Source of the DNA: a virus
Length of the DNA stretch: 64,000 bases
IMG/VR virus record: IMGVR_UViG_3300027782_000037
Location: 62,001-126,000 of that record
Strand: one strand, 5' to 3'
Shown: one piece after another, positions 31,852-42,600 of the stretch
Numbering within the stretch: the first letter of the stretch is position 1
Layout: each line of letters starts with the position of its first letter
Position numbers and translations under genes: made by a program
The notes under the pieces: generated by a model
Database searches by the model: none
Seen by the model: the letters and a program-made list of their open reading frames with translations, nothing else
Told to the model about the DNA's origin: nothing

Positions 31852-32871
31852 TTATAGTCCAGCTCCAGCCAGAGCATATCTCGCTGTTCCCGCATTTGTT
31901 TGGCAACCAACTAGTGCTCCGCACGCATTGATACGAGTTACTAAATCAGAAAGACTGCGACCTATTCCACCATAAAACAATCCATTTGCGCCAACCGCAG
32001 CTCCAGCCAGCCCAAATCTTACTGTTCCCACATTTGTTTCAGAACCAACCAGTGCACCACATGCATTGATTCTTGTTACTAGGTTGCTTTGACTGCAGCC
32101 AGAGCCAGCATAAAACAATCCATTTGCACCAACCGCAGCTCCAGCCAAATATCGTCTTGCTGTTCCCACATTAGTTTGCGAACCTACTAGTGCGCCACAG
32201 GCATTAATTCTGGTTACGAGATTGCTGGAGCTACCGCAAATCTGTCCACCATAAAACAATCCGTTTGCACCAACAGTGGCACCAGCAAGACCGATCCTTC
32301 CTGTTCCCACATTTGTTTGGGAACCAACCAGTGCACCACATGCATTGATTCTTGTTACTAGGTTGCTGGCTGTGCCGGTACAGCCAGCATAAAACAATCC
32401 ATTTGCACCAACAGTGGCACCAGCTAGATAATATCTTGCTGTTCCAACATTAGTTTGCGAACCTACTAGTGCGCCACATGCATTGATTCTGGTTGCTAGG
32501 TTAGTGTAGCAACCACCAAATCCACCATAAAATAATCCATTTGATCCTACTTTTGTCCCAGCAGGATATGTTCTTGCTGTTCCCACATTCGTTTGAGAAC
32601 CAACCAGTGCGCCACAAGCATTAATTCTGGTTACTAGGTTGCTGTCAGCAAAGTTAGAGCCAGCATAAAACAATCCCACAGTGGTACCGCTTGACTTACC
32701 ATAAAAGTTAGTAGGCATAGTGATTGCGCCGGTTTCTACACCTGCCAGTGTTCTTACTGTAGCACAGTTCAAACTAATCTGAGTTGTGCCAGTTCCGCCA
32801 AGTTCAAGTTGAACTGACTGTCCTGCGGTAGTTCCGCCTAATGATATTGGACCTGATGCATTTAATGCCAT
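31852..32871 (-). CDS. Fibre tip protein with six Kelch-like repeats
   Basis: This 339-aa protein has an N-terminal attachment segment (ALNASGPISLGGTTAGQSVQLELGG ... LAGVETGAITMPTNFYGKSSG, residues 1-63), typical of phage baseplate-fibre starts, and then six repeats of about 46 residues. Each repeat has NLVTRINACGALVGSQTNVG, then T-A-R-x-x-L-A-G-A-x-V-G-x-N-G-LFY-x-G. The GLFYGG end with its conserved Gly pair and the aromatic-containing strand match the Kelch pattern of a beta-propeller. One Cys per repeat (in NACGAL) is conserved. A six-bladed propeller would be a compact receptor-binding head. This call is from the repeat pattern only. Confidence 0.7.
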   Translation of the reverse strand: MALNASGPISLGGTTAGQSVQLELGGTGTTQISLNCATVRTLAGVETGAITMPTNFYGKSSGTTVGLFYAGSNFADSNLVTRINACGALVGSQTNVGTARTYPAGTKVGSNGLFYGGFGGCYTNLATRINACGALVGSQTNVGTARYYLAGATVGANGLFYAGCTGTASNLVTRINACGALVGSQTNVGTGRIGLAGATVGANGLFYGGQICGSSSNLVTRINACGALVGSQTNVGTARRYLAGAAVGANGLFYAGSGCSQSNLVTRINACGALVGSETNVGTVRFGLAGAAVGANGLFYGGIGRSLSDLVTRINACGALVGCQTNAGTARYALAGAGL

Positions 32872-32880
32872 ATCTTATAC

Positions 32881-33396
32881 CTATGGTGTACCGAACGCAG
32901 TAACGTTATTTGCAGCAATGAGATTTCCGGTGCTGTTCAAACTAAGAATATTTGCTCCACCATAACTGAATACTAATTTTGTGCCAACAGCAGTGATTGT
33001 AAAACCACCAACGACAACAATGTTACCAGCTGTCATATTGTTACCGGTAATATTTCCGGTAGAAGAAATTGCGCCAGCTGTTAAAATATTGCCAGTACTT
33101 GACATTAATCCAGCTGTTAAAATATTTCCGTGTATCGCATTACCAGTACTTGACATTAATCCAGCTGTTAAAATATTTCCGTGTATCGCATTACCAGTAC
33201 TTGACATTAAACCGGCAGTTAAAATATTACCGCCAGTTATGTTGCCACTGGCACTATTCACACCGGTAACCAATAATCCGGTGCTAGTAACAGTAGCGAT
33301 AGATACCGCATTACTTTGCAATACCAAATTACCAGTGAGATCACCAGTTTGGACTAAACTTGTTGTGGTTGAGGTTCCGGCTGATATATTACTCAT
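32881..33396 (-). CDS. Short repeat fibre protein
   Basis: This 171-aa protein has an N-terminal GNLVLQSNAV segment and a run of 17-residue units, including three near-identical TAGLMSSTGNAIHGNIL units (bases about 33110-33210 are a tandem duplication of 51 bp). It ends with a globular MTAGNIVVVGGFTITAVGTKLVFSYGGANILSLNSTG module. It resembles a short version of the giant fibres, between the 1649-aa fibre and the Kelch-like protein. It may be a connector or a truncated paralogue that still forms a trimer. Confidence 0.75.
   Translation of the reverse strand: MSNISAGTSTTTSLVQTGDLTGNLVLQSNAVSIATVTSTGLLVTGVNSASGNITGGNILTAGLMSSTGNAIHGNILTAGLMSSTGNAIHGNILTAGLMSSTGNILTAGAISSTGNITGNNMTAGNIVVVGGFTITAVGTKLVFSYGGANILSLNSTGNLIAANNVTAFGTP
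33110..33210. repeat. Near-perfect 51-bp tandem duplication in a fibre gene
   Basis: Two consecutive 51-bp units beginning CCAGCTGTTAAAATATTTCC are identical except at the final base. Each unit encodes exactly one 17-residue fibre repeat, showing that in-frame repeat gain or loss occurs at the DNA level. Confidence 0.9.
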
Positions 33397-33405
33397 ATTT
33401 TCTCT

Positions 33406-36400
33406 TTAGATAATTACCCAACGTTGCCCAGCGGTAACTGTGACAACTACACCACTATTAGTAGTAATTGGTCCCACACTAAATCCATTTGTACCTGCTG
33501 CTATAGTATAATTAGCTGTTACATTGCTACCGTTAACTAAAATTCCGTTTGTGGCTGCTACAACAGGAGCACTTATTCCAGATGAAGTAAATGTCGCTAC
33601 GTTAGCTGTACCCGCAACACCAACAGTTACATTACCGCCGCTTGTGGTAATGCTTACATTACTTGTACCATTACTTATGTTTGAGCTACTACCAGTACTG
33701 ATACCAGTCAGTTGACTGCCGTTACCCAGTATGAAGCTACCTGTAATATTGCCAGTTGCCGATACAATACCGGCTGTTAAAATATTTCCGTGTATAGCAT
33801 TGCCAGTACTTGACATTAATCCGGCTGTTAGGATATTTCCACCAGTTACGTTACCAGTTACAGATAAATTACTAACAATGCTTATATTACTTGTGGCGTT
33901 ACTTGTTCCTGCTGCTATGGATAACGGATAAAAACTATTAGCACCAATATATAATACGCTGTTGTCAACTTGGTTGATAAAACCACCAGTACCATTTGAT
34001 GTTATTCTTAGTCTACCAGCTATCAAAGTACTGCTATCAGCAGTAGCGATGTTTCCAGTAACACTGACACTTGTACCTGTTATAACACCACCAACCACTG
34101 ATGATGCTGTGGTAGTTCCTGAGACACTTGTTGAAGTACCGGTTATAACGCCACCCACTACTGATGCTGCTGTTACCGCACCAGTGGCACTGATCAAACC
34201 GGCTGTGTGTAGGTTGCCACCTTGTATATTACCAGAAACGTTGGCTGTTCCAGATACATCAAGTTTAGCCCCTGGTGTGGAGGTACCAATACCCACATTA
34301 CCGCTATTGATATATGATGATGACGATGAGTTAGCATCAATTACTACACGCAGGACGTTGGATCCGTCTCTGGCAGCAAATTGAAAATTATTTGCTACGT
34401 CAACATAGATACCAGAGTCGTTTGTCAAACCAGTTGTTCTAGCTTGAACCGCATACGCAGCAGATGCCGCTGTTTTTGTTATTAGAAGATTACCACCCGT
34501 AACAAGATTACCGCCAGTAACAGCACCAGTGACACTGATTAATCCACCAGTTAATATGTTACCGCCAGTAATATTAGCAGCACTTGTAATAGTTGAAGTT
34601 GCTGAAATTAATCCAGCTGTTAACACGTTACCGCCGGTTACGTTACCAGTGGCGGTCACTAAACCAGCAGTTGTAATGTTGCCGCCAATTATGTTAGCTG
34701 CCGATGTAATTGTTGAAGTTGCTGAAATTAGTCCAGCTGTTAATAAGTTACCACCAGTTACGTTACCACTTGCCGAAACTACAGAACCTAATAAACTTGA
34801 TCCTGTAACAGTACCTGTTGCGCTAACTAAGCCAACAGTTGTAATATTTCCACCAACTACGTTAGCTGCTGAAGTAATAGTTGATGTAGCCGAAATTAAT
34901 CCAGCTGTCAGTAAGTTACCACCGACTACGTTAGCTGCCGAAGTAATGGTACTTGTAGCCGAAATTAAACCAGCTGTCAGTATATTACCACCAGTTACGT
35001 TACCAGTAGCAGTCACTAGACCAGCTGTTGTAATATTTCCACCAATTACATTGGCCGCCGAAGTAATTGTGCTAGTAGCACTAATTAAACCAGCTGTTAA
35101 GATATTTCCACCAGTTACATTTCCAGTAGCAGTCACCAGTCCTGTGGTTGTAATATTTGCACCAACTACATTGGCTGCTGATGTAATTGTACTCGTAGCT
35201 GAAATCAATCCAGCTGTTAGTAAGTTGGCACCGGCTATATTACCAGTTACACTTAACACATTACCAACAGTATTAAATGTTAATCCTGCGGTAGCTGCTA
35301 AGTTACCATTGGTATTAAATTGTATCTGTGTATTTGCGCCTGCCGCTGTAATGTTACCGCTAATACTACCAGCAAAAGCTCCGACAAAGAATCCCGCTGT
35401 GGTAATGTTACCAGTAGCACTTATCTGTCCAGCTGTTAGAATATTGCCATGTATCGCGTTACCAGTACTTGACATTAACCCCGCTGTTAGAATATTGCCA
35501 CCAGTAATATTAGCTGCACTTGTAATAGTACTTGTAGCTGAAATTAAACCAGCTGTTAATAAATTACCACCTGTAATATTCGCAGCACTTGTAATAGTGC
35601 TTGTTGCTGAGATTAAACCAGCTGTCAGTATATTACCACCAGTTACGTTACCGGTAGCAGTCACTAGTCCAGCAGTTGAAAGGTTACCACCGACTACGTT
35701 TGCTGCTGATGTAATTGTACTTGTTGCTGAAATCAATCCAGCTGTCAGTATATTGCCACCAGTTACGTTACCAGTAGCCGTCACTAATCCAGCAGTGGTA
35801 ATATTACCACCGACTACGTTACCTGTAGCAGTTACCAAACCTGCGGTTGTAATATTACCACCGATAATATTAGCTGCCGAAGTAATGGTGCTTGTAGCCG
35901 AAATTAATCCAGCTGTTAACAAATTGCCACCTGTTACGTTACCAGTAGCAGTCACCAGTCCTGCGGTTGTAACATTGCCACCAATTACGTTACCAGATGC
36001 ACTAACAACAGTACCCAATACACTTGATCCTGATACCGTTCCTGTTGCTGAAATTAACCCAGCTGTTAATAAGTTACCGCCTACTACGTTGCCAGATACA
36101 GTTAATAAATTGCCAACTGTGTTGAATGTCAATCCAGCAGTAGCAGCTAAGTTGCCGCTATTATTAAATTGTACTTGAGTGTTGGCACCGGCAGCAGTTA
36201 CGTTACCACTAATACTACCAGCAAATGTTCCAACAAAGAAACCTGCTGTGGTAATATTGCCAGTAGCACTTACTTGACCTGCTGTTAAGATGTTACCATG
36301 TATAGCATTGCCTGTGCTACTCATTACGCCAGCAGTTAGGATATTTCCGCCGGCTAAGTTTCCAGTAGATGTAATTCCAAGGCCCGCTGTTATATTACCA

Positions 36401-38355
36401 ACTGAACTAATGCCTAAACTAGATACCCAGACATTAGATGCTGTGTTATATAATAGTGTTGCGTATTCCGCGCCCGCAGGACCAACTCCAATACCGCCAT
36501 TGTTAGCTGCTGTTGCGTTGGCAGCGTTATTGGCCATATTAATTTGTAAATCATTTGTGGTAATTGTATTTGAATTAATTGTGGTTGTTGTACCGTTAAC
36601 AGTTAAGTTACCGGTAATAACAACGTTACCATCAGTACCACCTGATCCATTTGGATCAATAGTTAATGTTGGGCCAGCACCTACAATTAAGTTACCACTT
36701 AGTGTGATACCACCAACTGATATAGTTCCACTTGTTGTGAAATTACCACCAGTCGTGTTGCCTGTTACGCTTAAACTTGTTAATGTACCTAAACTAGTGA
36801 CATTTGGCTGTGCCGCTGTAGCAAGAGTACCTGTAATTAATGTACCTGATAAATTACCGCCGGCAATATTACCAGTTGTACTGATTAATCCACTTGATGT
36901 TAAACTAGTTAATGTACCAACCGAAGTAATATTTGGTTGAGCATTTGTTGTAACAGTTGCAGCAGTTCCAACAGCCGATCCTGCTGATACAGCAAATGTT
37001 GCGTTTGCTACAGTACCAGTTACGTTACCACCGGTTAATGATGTTAATGTAGAACCATTACCAATGTAATAGTTTGCTGTTATATTTCCAGTTGAACTAA
37101 TCAATCCTGCTGTTAGAACATTGCCGCCAGTTACATTAGCAGTAGCACTTACCAGACCGGCAGTAGTAATATTACCACCAACAACGTTTGCTGCTGATGT
37201 AATTGTTGAAGTTGCCGAAATCAATCCAGCTGTTAATAAGTTACCGCCAGTTACGTTTGCAGTTACCGAAACTACAGCGCCTAATAAACTTGATCCTGTG
37301 ATAGTTCCGGTTGAACTAATTAATCCTGCTGTTAATAAATTGCCGCCAGTAATATTACCATTTCCAGCTATAGTTCCAAGTACACTAACACCAATTGGTG
37401 AAAATACAGCAACGTTGCCAACTGTGCTAACTGATATAGTTACATTTGCGTTTGCCGCAGCAATGTTTAGATTACTTCCACCGTTTACAACATTGGATAC
37501 ACTTGTAATAATACCAGTAAGTTGCGATCCATTACCCAGTATAAAGTTACCAGTGACGTTTCCTGTTGCTGAAACTAAGCCGGCCGTTAAGATGTTGCCG
37601 TGTATTGCATTGCCAGTACTGCTCATTATACCGGCTGTTAGGATATTTCCACCAGTTACATTACCAGTAGCAGTTACTAATCCAGCGGTAAGAATATTTC
37701 CACCGATTACGTTTGCTGCGGATGTAATTGTACTTGTAGCTGAAATCAATCCGGCTGTTAATATATTACCGTGTATGGCGTTGCCAGTACTGCTCATCAA
37801 TCCAGCAGTTAATAAATTGCCACCAGTTACGTTACCTGTAGCAGTTACTAGTCCAGCAGTTGAAATATTGCCGCCAATTACGTTTGCAGCGGATGTAATC
37901 GTACTTGTAGCTGAAACTAATCCGGCTGTTAATATGTTTCCACCAGTTATATTACCGCTTGCTGAAACTAATCCAGTTACATACTCTCCGGTTGGCGCAA
38001 ATACCGCCACATTACCTACTCCACTTACCCCAATAGTTATATTTGCAGCAGAAGCGGAAATAGTTACATTACTATTACCATTATTAATATTGCTTGATGA
38101 TGTACTAACACCTGTTAATAAAGAACCATTACCTAGAATATAATTTCCAGTTACGTTACCAGTAGCTGAAACTAATCCTATGGTTAGTAAGTTACCTCCT
38201 ATGATGTTACCGGCTGCTGAAATGTTACCAGATGCGCCTATATTGACAAATCCAGTCGCCGACCTAGTCCAGGTATTATTACCTGAAGAATAAGTGTAAA
38301 CAATATTGTTTACTGTTGCAGTTTGCCCATCAACGGGCGATACGGGAAAAGCCAT
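33406..38355 (-). CDS. Giant repeat tail fibre protein (1649 aa)
   Basis: The N-terminus MAFPVSPVDGQTATVNNIVYTYSSGNNTWTRSA is a fibre attachment segment common in T4-like marine phages. The shaft is built from 17-residue TAGLVSATGNVTGGNIL-type and 23-residue TAGLISATSTITSAANVIGGNI-type repeats. Near residue 530-700 a conserved knot occurs: IDPNGSGGTDGNVVITGNLTVNG, INSNTITTNDLQINMANNAAN, GVGPAGAEYATLLYNTASNVW. Later parts include FQFAARDGSNVLRVVIDANSSSSSY, NVGIGTSTPGAKLDVSG, and the C-terminal GFSVGPITTNSGVVVTVTAGQRWVII. It probably forms a trimeric shaft. It starts with a TAATG overlap with the upstream fibre gene. Confidence 0.85.
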   Translation of the reverse strand: MAFPVSPVDGQTATVNNIVYTYSSGNNTWTRSATGFVNIGASGNISAAGNIIGGNLLTIGLVSATGNVTGNYILGNGSLLTGVSTSSSNINNGNSNVTISASAANITIGVSGVGNVAVFAPTGEYVTGLVSASGNITGGNILTAGLVSATSTITSAANVIGGNISTAGLVTATGNVTGGNLLTAGLMSSTGNAIHGNILTAGLISATSTITSAANVIGGNILTAGLVTATGNVTGGNILTAGIMSSTGNAIHGNILTAGLVSATGNVTGNFILGNGSQLTGIITSVSNVVNGGSNLNIAAANANVTISVSTVGNVAVFSPIGVSVLGTIAGNGNITGGNLLTAGLISSTGTITGSSLLGAVVSVTANVTGGNLLTAGLISATSTITSAANVVGGNITTAGLVSATANVTGGNVLTAGLISSTGNITANYYIGNGSTLTSLTGGNVTGTVANATFAVSAGSAVGTAATVTTNAQPNITSVGTLTSLTSSGLISTTGNIAGGNLSGTLITGTLATAAQPNVTSLGTLTSLSVTGNTTGGNFTTSGTISVGGITLSGNLIVGAGPTLTIDPNGSGGTDGNVVITGNLTVNGTTTTINSNTITTNDLQINMANNAANATAANNGGIGVGPAGAEYATLLYNTASNVWVSSLGISSVGNITAGLGITSTGNLAGGNILTAGVMSSTGNAIHGNILTAGQVSATGNITTAGFFVGTFAGSISGNVTAAGANTQVQFNNSGNLAATAGLTFNTVGNLLTVSGNVVGGNLLTAGLISATGTVSGSSVLGTVVSASGNVIGGNVTTAGLVTATGNVTGGNLLTAGLISATSTITSAANIIGGNITTAGLVTATGNVVGGNITTAGLVTATGNVTGGNILTAGLISATSTITSAANVVGGNLSTAGLVTATGNVTGGNILTAGLISATSTITSAANITGGNLLTAGLISATSTITSAANITGGNILTAGLMSSTGNAIHGNILTAGQISATGNITTAGFFVGAFAGSISGNITAAGANTQIQFNTNGNLAATAGLTFNTVGNVLSVTGNIAGANLLTAGLISATSTITSAANVVGANITTTGLVTATGNVTGGNILTAGLISATSTITSAANVIGGNITTAGLVTATGNVTGGNILTAGLISATSTITSAANVVGGNLLTAGLISATSTITSAANVVGGNITTVGLVSATGTVTGSSLLGSVVSASGNVTGGNLLTAGLISATSTITSAANIIGGNITTAGLVTATGNVTGGNVLTAGLISATSTITSAANITGGNILTGGLISVTGAVTGGNLVTGGNLLITKTAASAAYAVQARTTGLTNDSGIYVDVANNFQFAARDGSNVLRVVIDANSSSSSYINSGNVGIGTSTPGAKLDVSGTANVSGNIQGGNLHTAGLISATGAVTAASVVGGVITGTSTSVSGTTTASSVVGGVITGTSVSVTGNIATADSSTLIAGRLRITSNGTGGFINQVDNSVLYIGANSFYPLSIAAGTSNATSNISIVSNLSVTGNVTGGNILTAGLMSSTGNAIHGNILTAGIVSATGNITGSFILGNGSQLTGISTGSSSNISNGTSNVSITTSGGNVTVGVAGTANVATFTSSGISAPVVAATNGILVNGSNVTANYTIAAGTNGFSVGPITTNSGVVVTVTAGQRWVII

Positions 38356-39392
38356 TAGTACCTTCCAATTGCTACTTCAATTACACCTGGTAAATTAGAA
38401 TTATAATCTTCCAGTGATTTACCAATGATACACCCAGGCAAGTATTTATTAGAATCTAAAACAGTGGCTACTCCTTTTATGGTACTAGAAACCAATCTAT
38501 CTCCCTTACGAATTGTACCCACTACGCTGCATGGAACACGCCCCGTTAGTGCTACTGGTAATCCAACTGCGCCTGAATTCATTAAGTAAGCAGGTTCAGT
38601 TGAAATAACACCGGCTACTCTGGTATCATGCGATATAGTTGATGCAGTAATTTCATCTGCACCGCCGAATATAACTAAAGTACCAGGAGAATAGCTGTTA
38701 TCAGCAACATAAGTTTCAGCCAAGTCAGCGTATTGTGCTGAAGTTGCCTTAGCAAATACTGTATTAAAGTATGTTGTCGCATTACCAATGTTACCTACAC
38801 CGTTAGCTTGTAAGTTAGTAAGACCGGCTGTTGTCCATGCTGCTATCGCAGTACCTCCAACAGTAATAGTAATATTACCGTTACTAGCATCAATGTTAGC
38901 TGAAGTATTGCCATTTGTAATGGCATTAAATGTGCCGTTTACACCAGCTGATGCCCCAAAATCGTCAATCCAATAGTAGCTCGTGCCATCAAAAGTAAAA
39001 CGATATTGAACGTTAGTTGTGGTGTTGTACCAAAAATCGCCCACGCTTGGACTTGATGGAGCTGTGCCACTTGATGTTGATCTAATGCCTCCACCAAAAA
39101 TGTTACCAGAAGTACTGATAATCCCACCAGATAGTATATTTCCGCCAGTTATGTTACCAGTAACGCTTACTGTTGTACCTGTGTGATTTGTGGCAGAAAT
39201 ATTGCCACCAGTTATGTTACCCGTAGCGGAAATTAATCCAGCGGTTAGTATATTTCCGCCAGTTATGTTACCGGTGGAAGATACTAATCCAACAGTTACT
39301 ACATTTCCCCCAATAACGTTTCCTGTTACCGTTAAAAATGTCTGAACTGTTAGATTGCCATATACGTTTGATCCACTTTGTAATTTAGCCAT
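38355..39392 (-). CDS. Short fibre with conserved C-terminal end domain
   Basis: This 345-aa protein has repeats at residues 1-105 (LKTAGLIS type), a central GTAPSSPSVGDFWYNTTTNVQYRFTFDGTSYYWIDD segment, and a C-terminal end domain of about 145 residues: YFNTVFAKATSAQYADLAETYVADNSYSPGTLVIFGG, then RVAGVISTEPAYLMNSG, RVPCSVVGTIRKGDRLVSS and GCIIGKSLEDYNSNLPGVIEVAIGRY. The same end domain terminates the 1775-aa fibre. I recall this domain at fibre ends of marine T4-like phages; it may work as an intramolecular chaperone or tip, which is not established here. It precedes the 1649-aa fibre gene and overlaps its start by one base. Confidence 0.8.
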   Translation of the reverse strand: MAKLQSGSNVYGNLTVQTFLTVTGNVIGGNVVTVGLVSSTGNITGGNILTAGLISATGNITGGNISATNHTGTTVSVTGNITGGNILSGGIISTSGNIFGGGIRSTSSGTAPSSPSVGDFWYNTTTNVQYRFTFDGTSYYWIDDFGASAGVNGTFNAITNGNTSANIDASNGNITITVGGTAIAAWTTAGLTNLQANGVGNIGNATTYFNTVFAKATSAQYADLAETYVADNSYSPGTLVIFGGADEITASTISHDTRVAGVISTEPAYLMNSGAVGLPVALTGRVPCSVVGTIRKGDRLVSSTIKGVATVLDSNKYLPGCIIGKSLEDYNSNLPGVIEVAIGRY

Positions 39393-39399
39393 AACTTAA

Positions 39400-39642
39400 T
39401 TATGATATTCCCGTCACTTCATCAAAAATTCCGTTAGATCCCGATACATTACCAGTCTGCATAGTTCCATCAGTTAAAATACGTAACGGAACGTTAACGG
39501 GTTGTGTAACTTCATCAAATACACTAGCAAAACACGCACTATTAGCAATCCGAGCGTTACTGTAAGTAACTTCATCAAATTGAATCGTGTTTGCCAGCAA
39601 TAAATTGCCTGTATTAAATAACCTAGCTGCTAAAAATGCCAT
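39400..39642 (-). CDS. Small FDEVT-repeat protein
   Basis: This 80-aa protein has three (F/I)FDEVT motifs: IQFDEVTYSNARIANS, SVFDEVTQPVNVPLR and GIFDEVTGIS. The same motif ends the LamG-type protein encoded at 43012-43878. It lies 7 nt upstream of the 345-aa fibre gene, so it is probably a peptide or adaptor of the fibre complex. I recall FDEVT motifs in marine phage fibre proteins, with unknown function. Confidence 0.7.
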   Translation of the reverse strand: MAFLAARLFNTGNLLLANTIQFDEVTYSNARIANSACFASVFDEVTQPVNVPLRILTDGTMQTGNVSGSNGIFDEVTGIS

Positions 39643-39654
39643 TAGATTTCTCCT

Positions 39655-42600
39655 TTAACCGAATGTAAAGTCTACACTTTGCAGTGAGGTATTGTATGTC
39701 ATCTGTGCGCCCGGACCCGCTGCGTTCGCACTGTTTGCCATTTTAAACGAAGCACTTGTAATTATATTTCCAGTGGCAGTTACAAAACCAGCTGTTAAAA
39801 TATTTCCATGTATCGCATTGCCAGTACTGCTCATTAATCCAGCAGTTAGTATATTTCCACCTGTTACGTTACCAGTCGCAGTTACTAATCCAACTGTTGT
39901 AATATTGCCACCAATTACGTTTGCGGCACTAGTAATTGTACTTGTTGCCGAAATTAATCCAGCTGTTAATAAGTTACCACCAACTACGTTACCAGATACA
40001 GTTAATAAGTTACCTACTGTGTTAAATGTTAAGCCTGCGGTGGCAGCTAAGTTACCACCAGTATTAAATTGTACTTGCGTGTTAGCACCAGCAGCAGTTA
40101 TGTTGCCCGAAATACTTCCAGCAAACGTACCAACAAAGAATCCTGCTGTAGTAATATTACCTGTCGCACTTACTTGACCGGCTGTTAGGATATTTCCATG
40201 TATTGCGTTACCAGTACTGCTCATTAATCCAGCAGTTAGTATATTTCCACCAGTTACATTACCAGCAACAGACAATGCGCTGCCACTAGTATTAGCTATG
40301 ATAACCGTTGTATTTGCCGTAAATGTAGCATTACCATTACCTGCACTAGTACCAATCGTAATTATAGTATTACTATTAGCAATACCACTGGTACCGATAT
40401 TAATATTTTTAATTAGTGCATTGCCAGTTGCGCCTGAACCTAAGTTATAAGTAGCATTTGCTGTTGATGAACCAATTGTAGCATTAGCACCAGATGTAGT
40501 AATATTAGCACCAGTAATATCACCAGTTGCAGAAATTAATCCGGCAGTTATTAAGTTACCACCAATTACATTACCAGTAGCAGTTACTAAGCCAATTGTA
40601 GTTAAATTACCACCAATTACGTTTGCTGCGGATGTAATTGTACTAGTAGCCGAAATTAATCCAGCTGTTAGTAAGTTACCACCTGTAATATTTGCTGCTG
40701 AAGTAATTGTACTTGTCGCTGAAATCAATCCAGCTGTTAAAATATTACCGCCTGTTACATTACCCGTAGCAGTTACTAATCCCGCTGTTGTAATATTTCC
40801 ACCAATTACATTGGCCGCCGAAGTAATTGTACTTGTTGCTGAGATTAATCCTGCTGTTAATAAGTTTCCGCCTATAATATTAGCAGCACTAGTAATTGTA
40901 CTTGTTGCTGAGATTAATCCAGCTGTTAGGATATTGCCATGTATTGCGTTACCAGTACTGCTCATTAATCCGGCTGTTAGTACATTACCACCAGTTACAT
41001 TACCAGTAGCAGTCACAAGCCCAGCTGTTGAAATATTACCACCAATTACGTTTGCCGCCGAAGTAATAGTACTTGTAGCACTAATCAATCCTGCTGTTAA
41101 TAAGTTACCACCGGCTATGTTACCAGTAGCCGTCACCAGACCAGCAGTTGATATATTACCACTAGTTATGTTACCAGTAGCGGTTACTAATCCAGCAGTA
41201 GTAATATTACCGCCAATGATATTAGCTGCTGAAGTAATAGTACTTGTTGCTGAAATCAATCCAGCTGTTAATACATTTCCGCCAGTTACATTACCAGTAG
41301 CAGTTACTAGTCCAGCTGTTGAAATATTACCACCAATTACGTTTGCTGCTGATGTAATTGTGCCAGTTGAACTAATCAATCCAGCTGTTAATAAGTTACC
41401 ACCAACTACGTTGCCTGATACGGTTAATAAGTTACCAACTGTATTAAACGTTAATCCTGCTGTAGCGGCTAAGTTACCACCAGTGTTAAATTGTACTTGT
41501 GTATTAGCTCCGGCAGCAGTTATGTTGCCCGAAATACTTCCAGCAAATGCACCGACAAAAAATCCTGCTGTAGTAATATTACCAGTAGCTGATATTACTC
41601 CGGCTGTTAAAATGTTACCGTGTATTGCGTTACCAGTACTGCTCATAATACCAGCAGTTAAGATATTACCACCGGCTAAGTTTCCCGTAGCAGTAATACC
41701 AAGACCAGCTGTTATATTACCAACAGAGCTAATACCTAAACTTGATACCCAAACATTTGATGCTGTATTATACAGCAATGTTGCGTATTCAGCACCTACT
41801 GGACCAACGCCAATACCGCCATTGTTTGCTGCTGTTGCATTGGCCGCATTATTGGCCATGTTAATTTGTAAATCGTTAGTGGTAATAGTATTTGAGTTAA
41901 TAGTGGTTGTTGTACCATTAACTGTCAAGTTACCTGTAATAACAACGTTACCGTCTGTGCCGCCAGATCCGTTTGGATCAATAGTTAATGTAGGCCCGGC
42001 TCCAACAATTGTATTCCCACTTATTACAATACCACCAACTGATAAAGTTCCACCTGTTGTGAAATTACCACCTGTTGTATTTCCTGTTATGCTTAAACTT
42101 GTTAGAGTGCCAAGTGAAGTAACATTGGGCTGTGCTGCTGTAGTTAATGTACCAGTAACCAGAGTTCCTGATAAATTACCACCTGTAATATTGCCAGTTG
42201 AGCTAACAATACCAGCTGTTAGAATATTACCACCTGTAATATTTGCTGCTGATGTAATTGTACTTGTAGCACTGATCAATCCAGCTGTTAATAAATTACC
42301 ACCAGTCACGTTACCAGTACTTGACATAACACCAGCTGTTAATACGTTTCCGCCGGTTACATTACCAGTGGCAGTTACTAACCCAGCCGTTGAAATGTTG
42401 CCACCAATTACGTTTGCCGCTGATGTAATTGTACTTGTTGCTGAAATCAAACCAGCTGTTAAAATGTTTCCACCAGTTACGTTGCCGCTGCCCGCAATTG
42501 TTCCTAAAACACTTATTCCGGTAGGAGAAAATACAGCAACGTTACCTACTCCACTGACTGATATAGTTACATTGGCAGCGGCAGCAGAAATGTTAACATT

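Noticed and set aside
34529-36178. Long plus-strand open frame opposite the 1649-aa fibre repeats
   Set aside because: It is the mirror of the repeated DNA unit: repeat codon use keeps the opposite frame open. Its composition (PPVTLPVAVT-type repeats) is dictated by the fibre repeat, it has no ribosome-binding site, and the minus-strand frame is complete with known fibre ends.
36380-42180. Regularly spaced DNA repeats as a possible CRISPR array
   Set aside because: The repeats are in frame, code for fibre units of 17 or 23 residues, differ gradually, and have no unique spacers of constant length.
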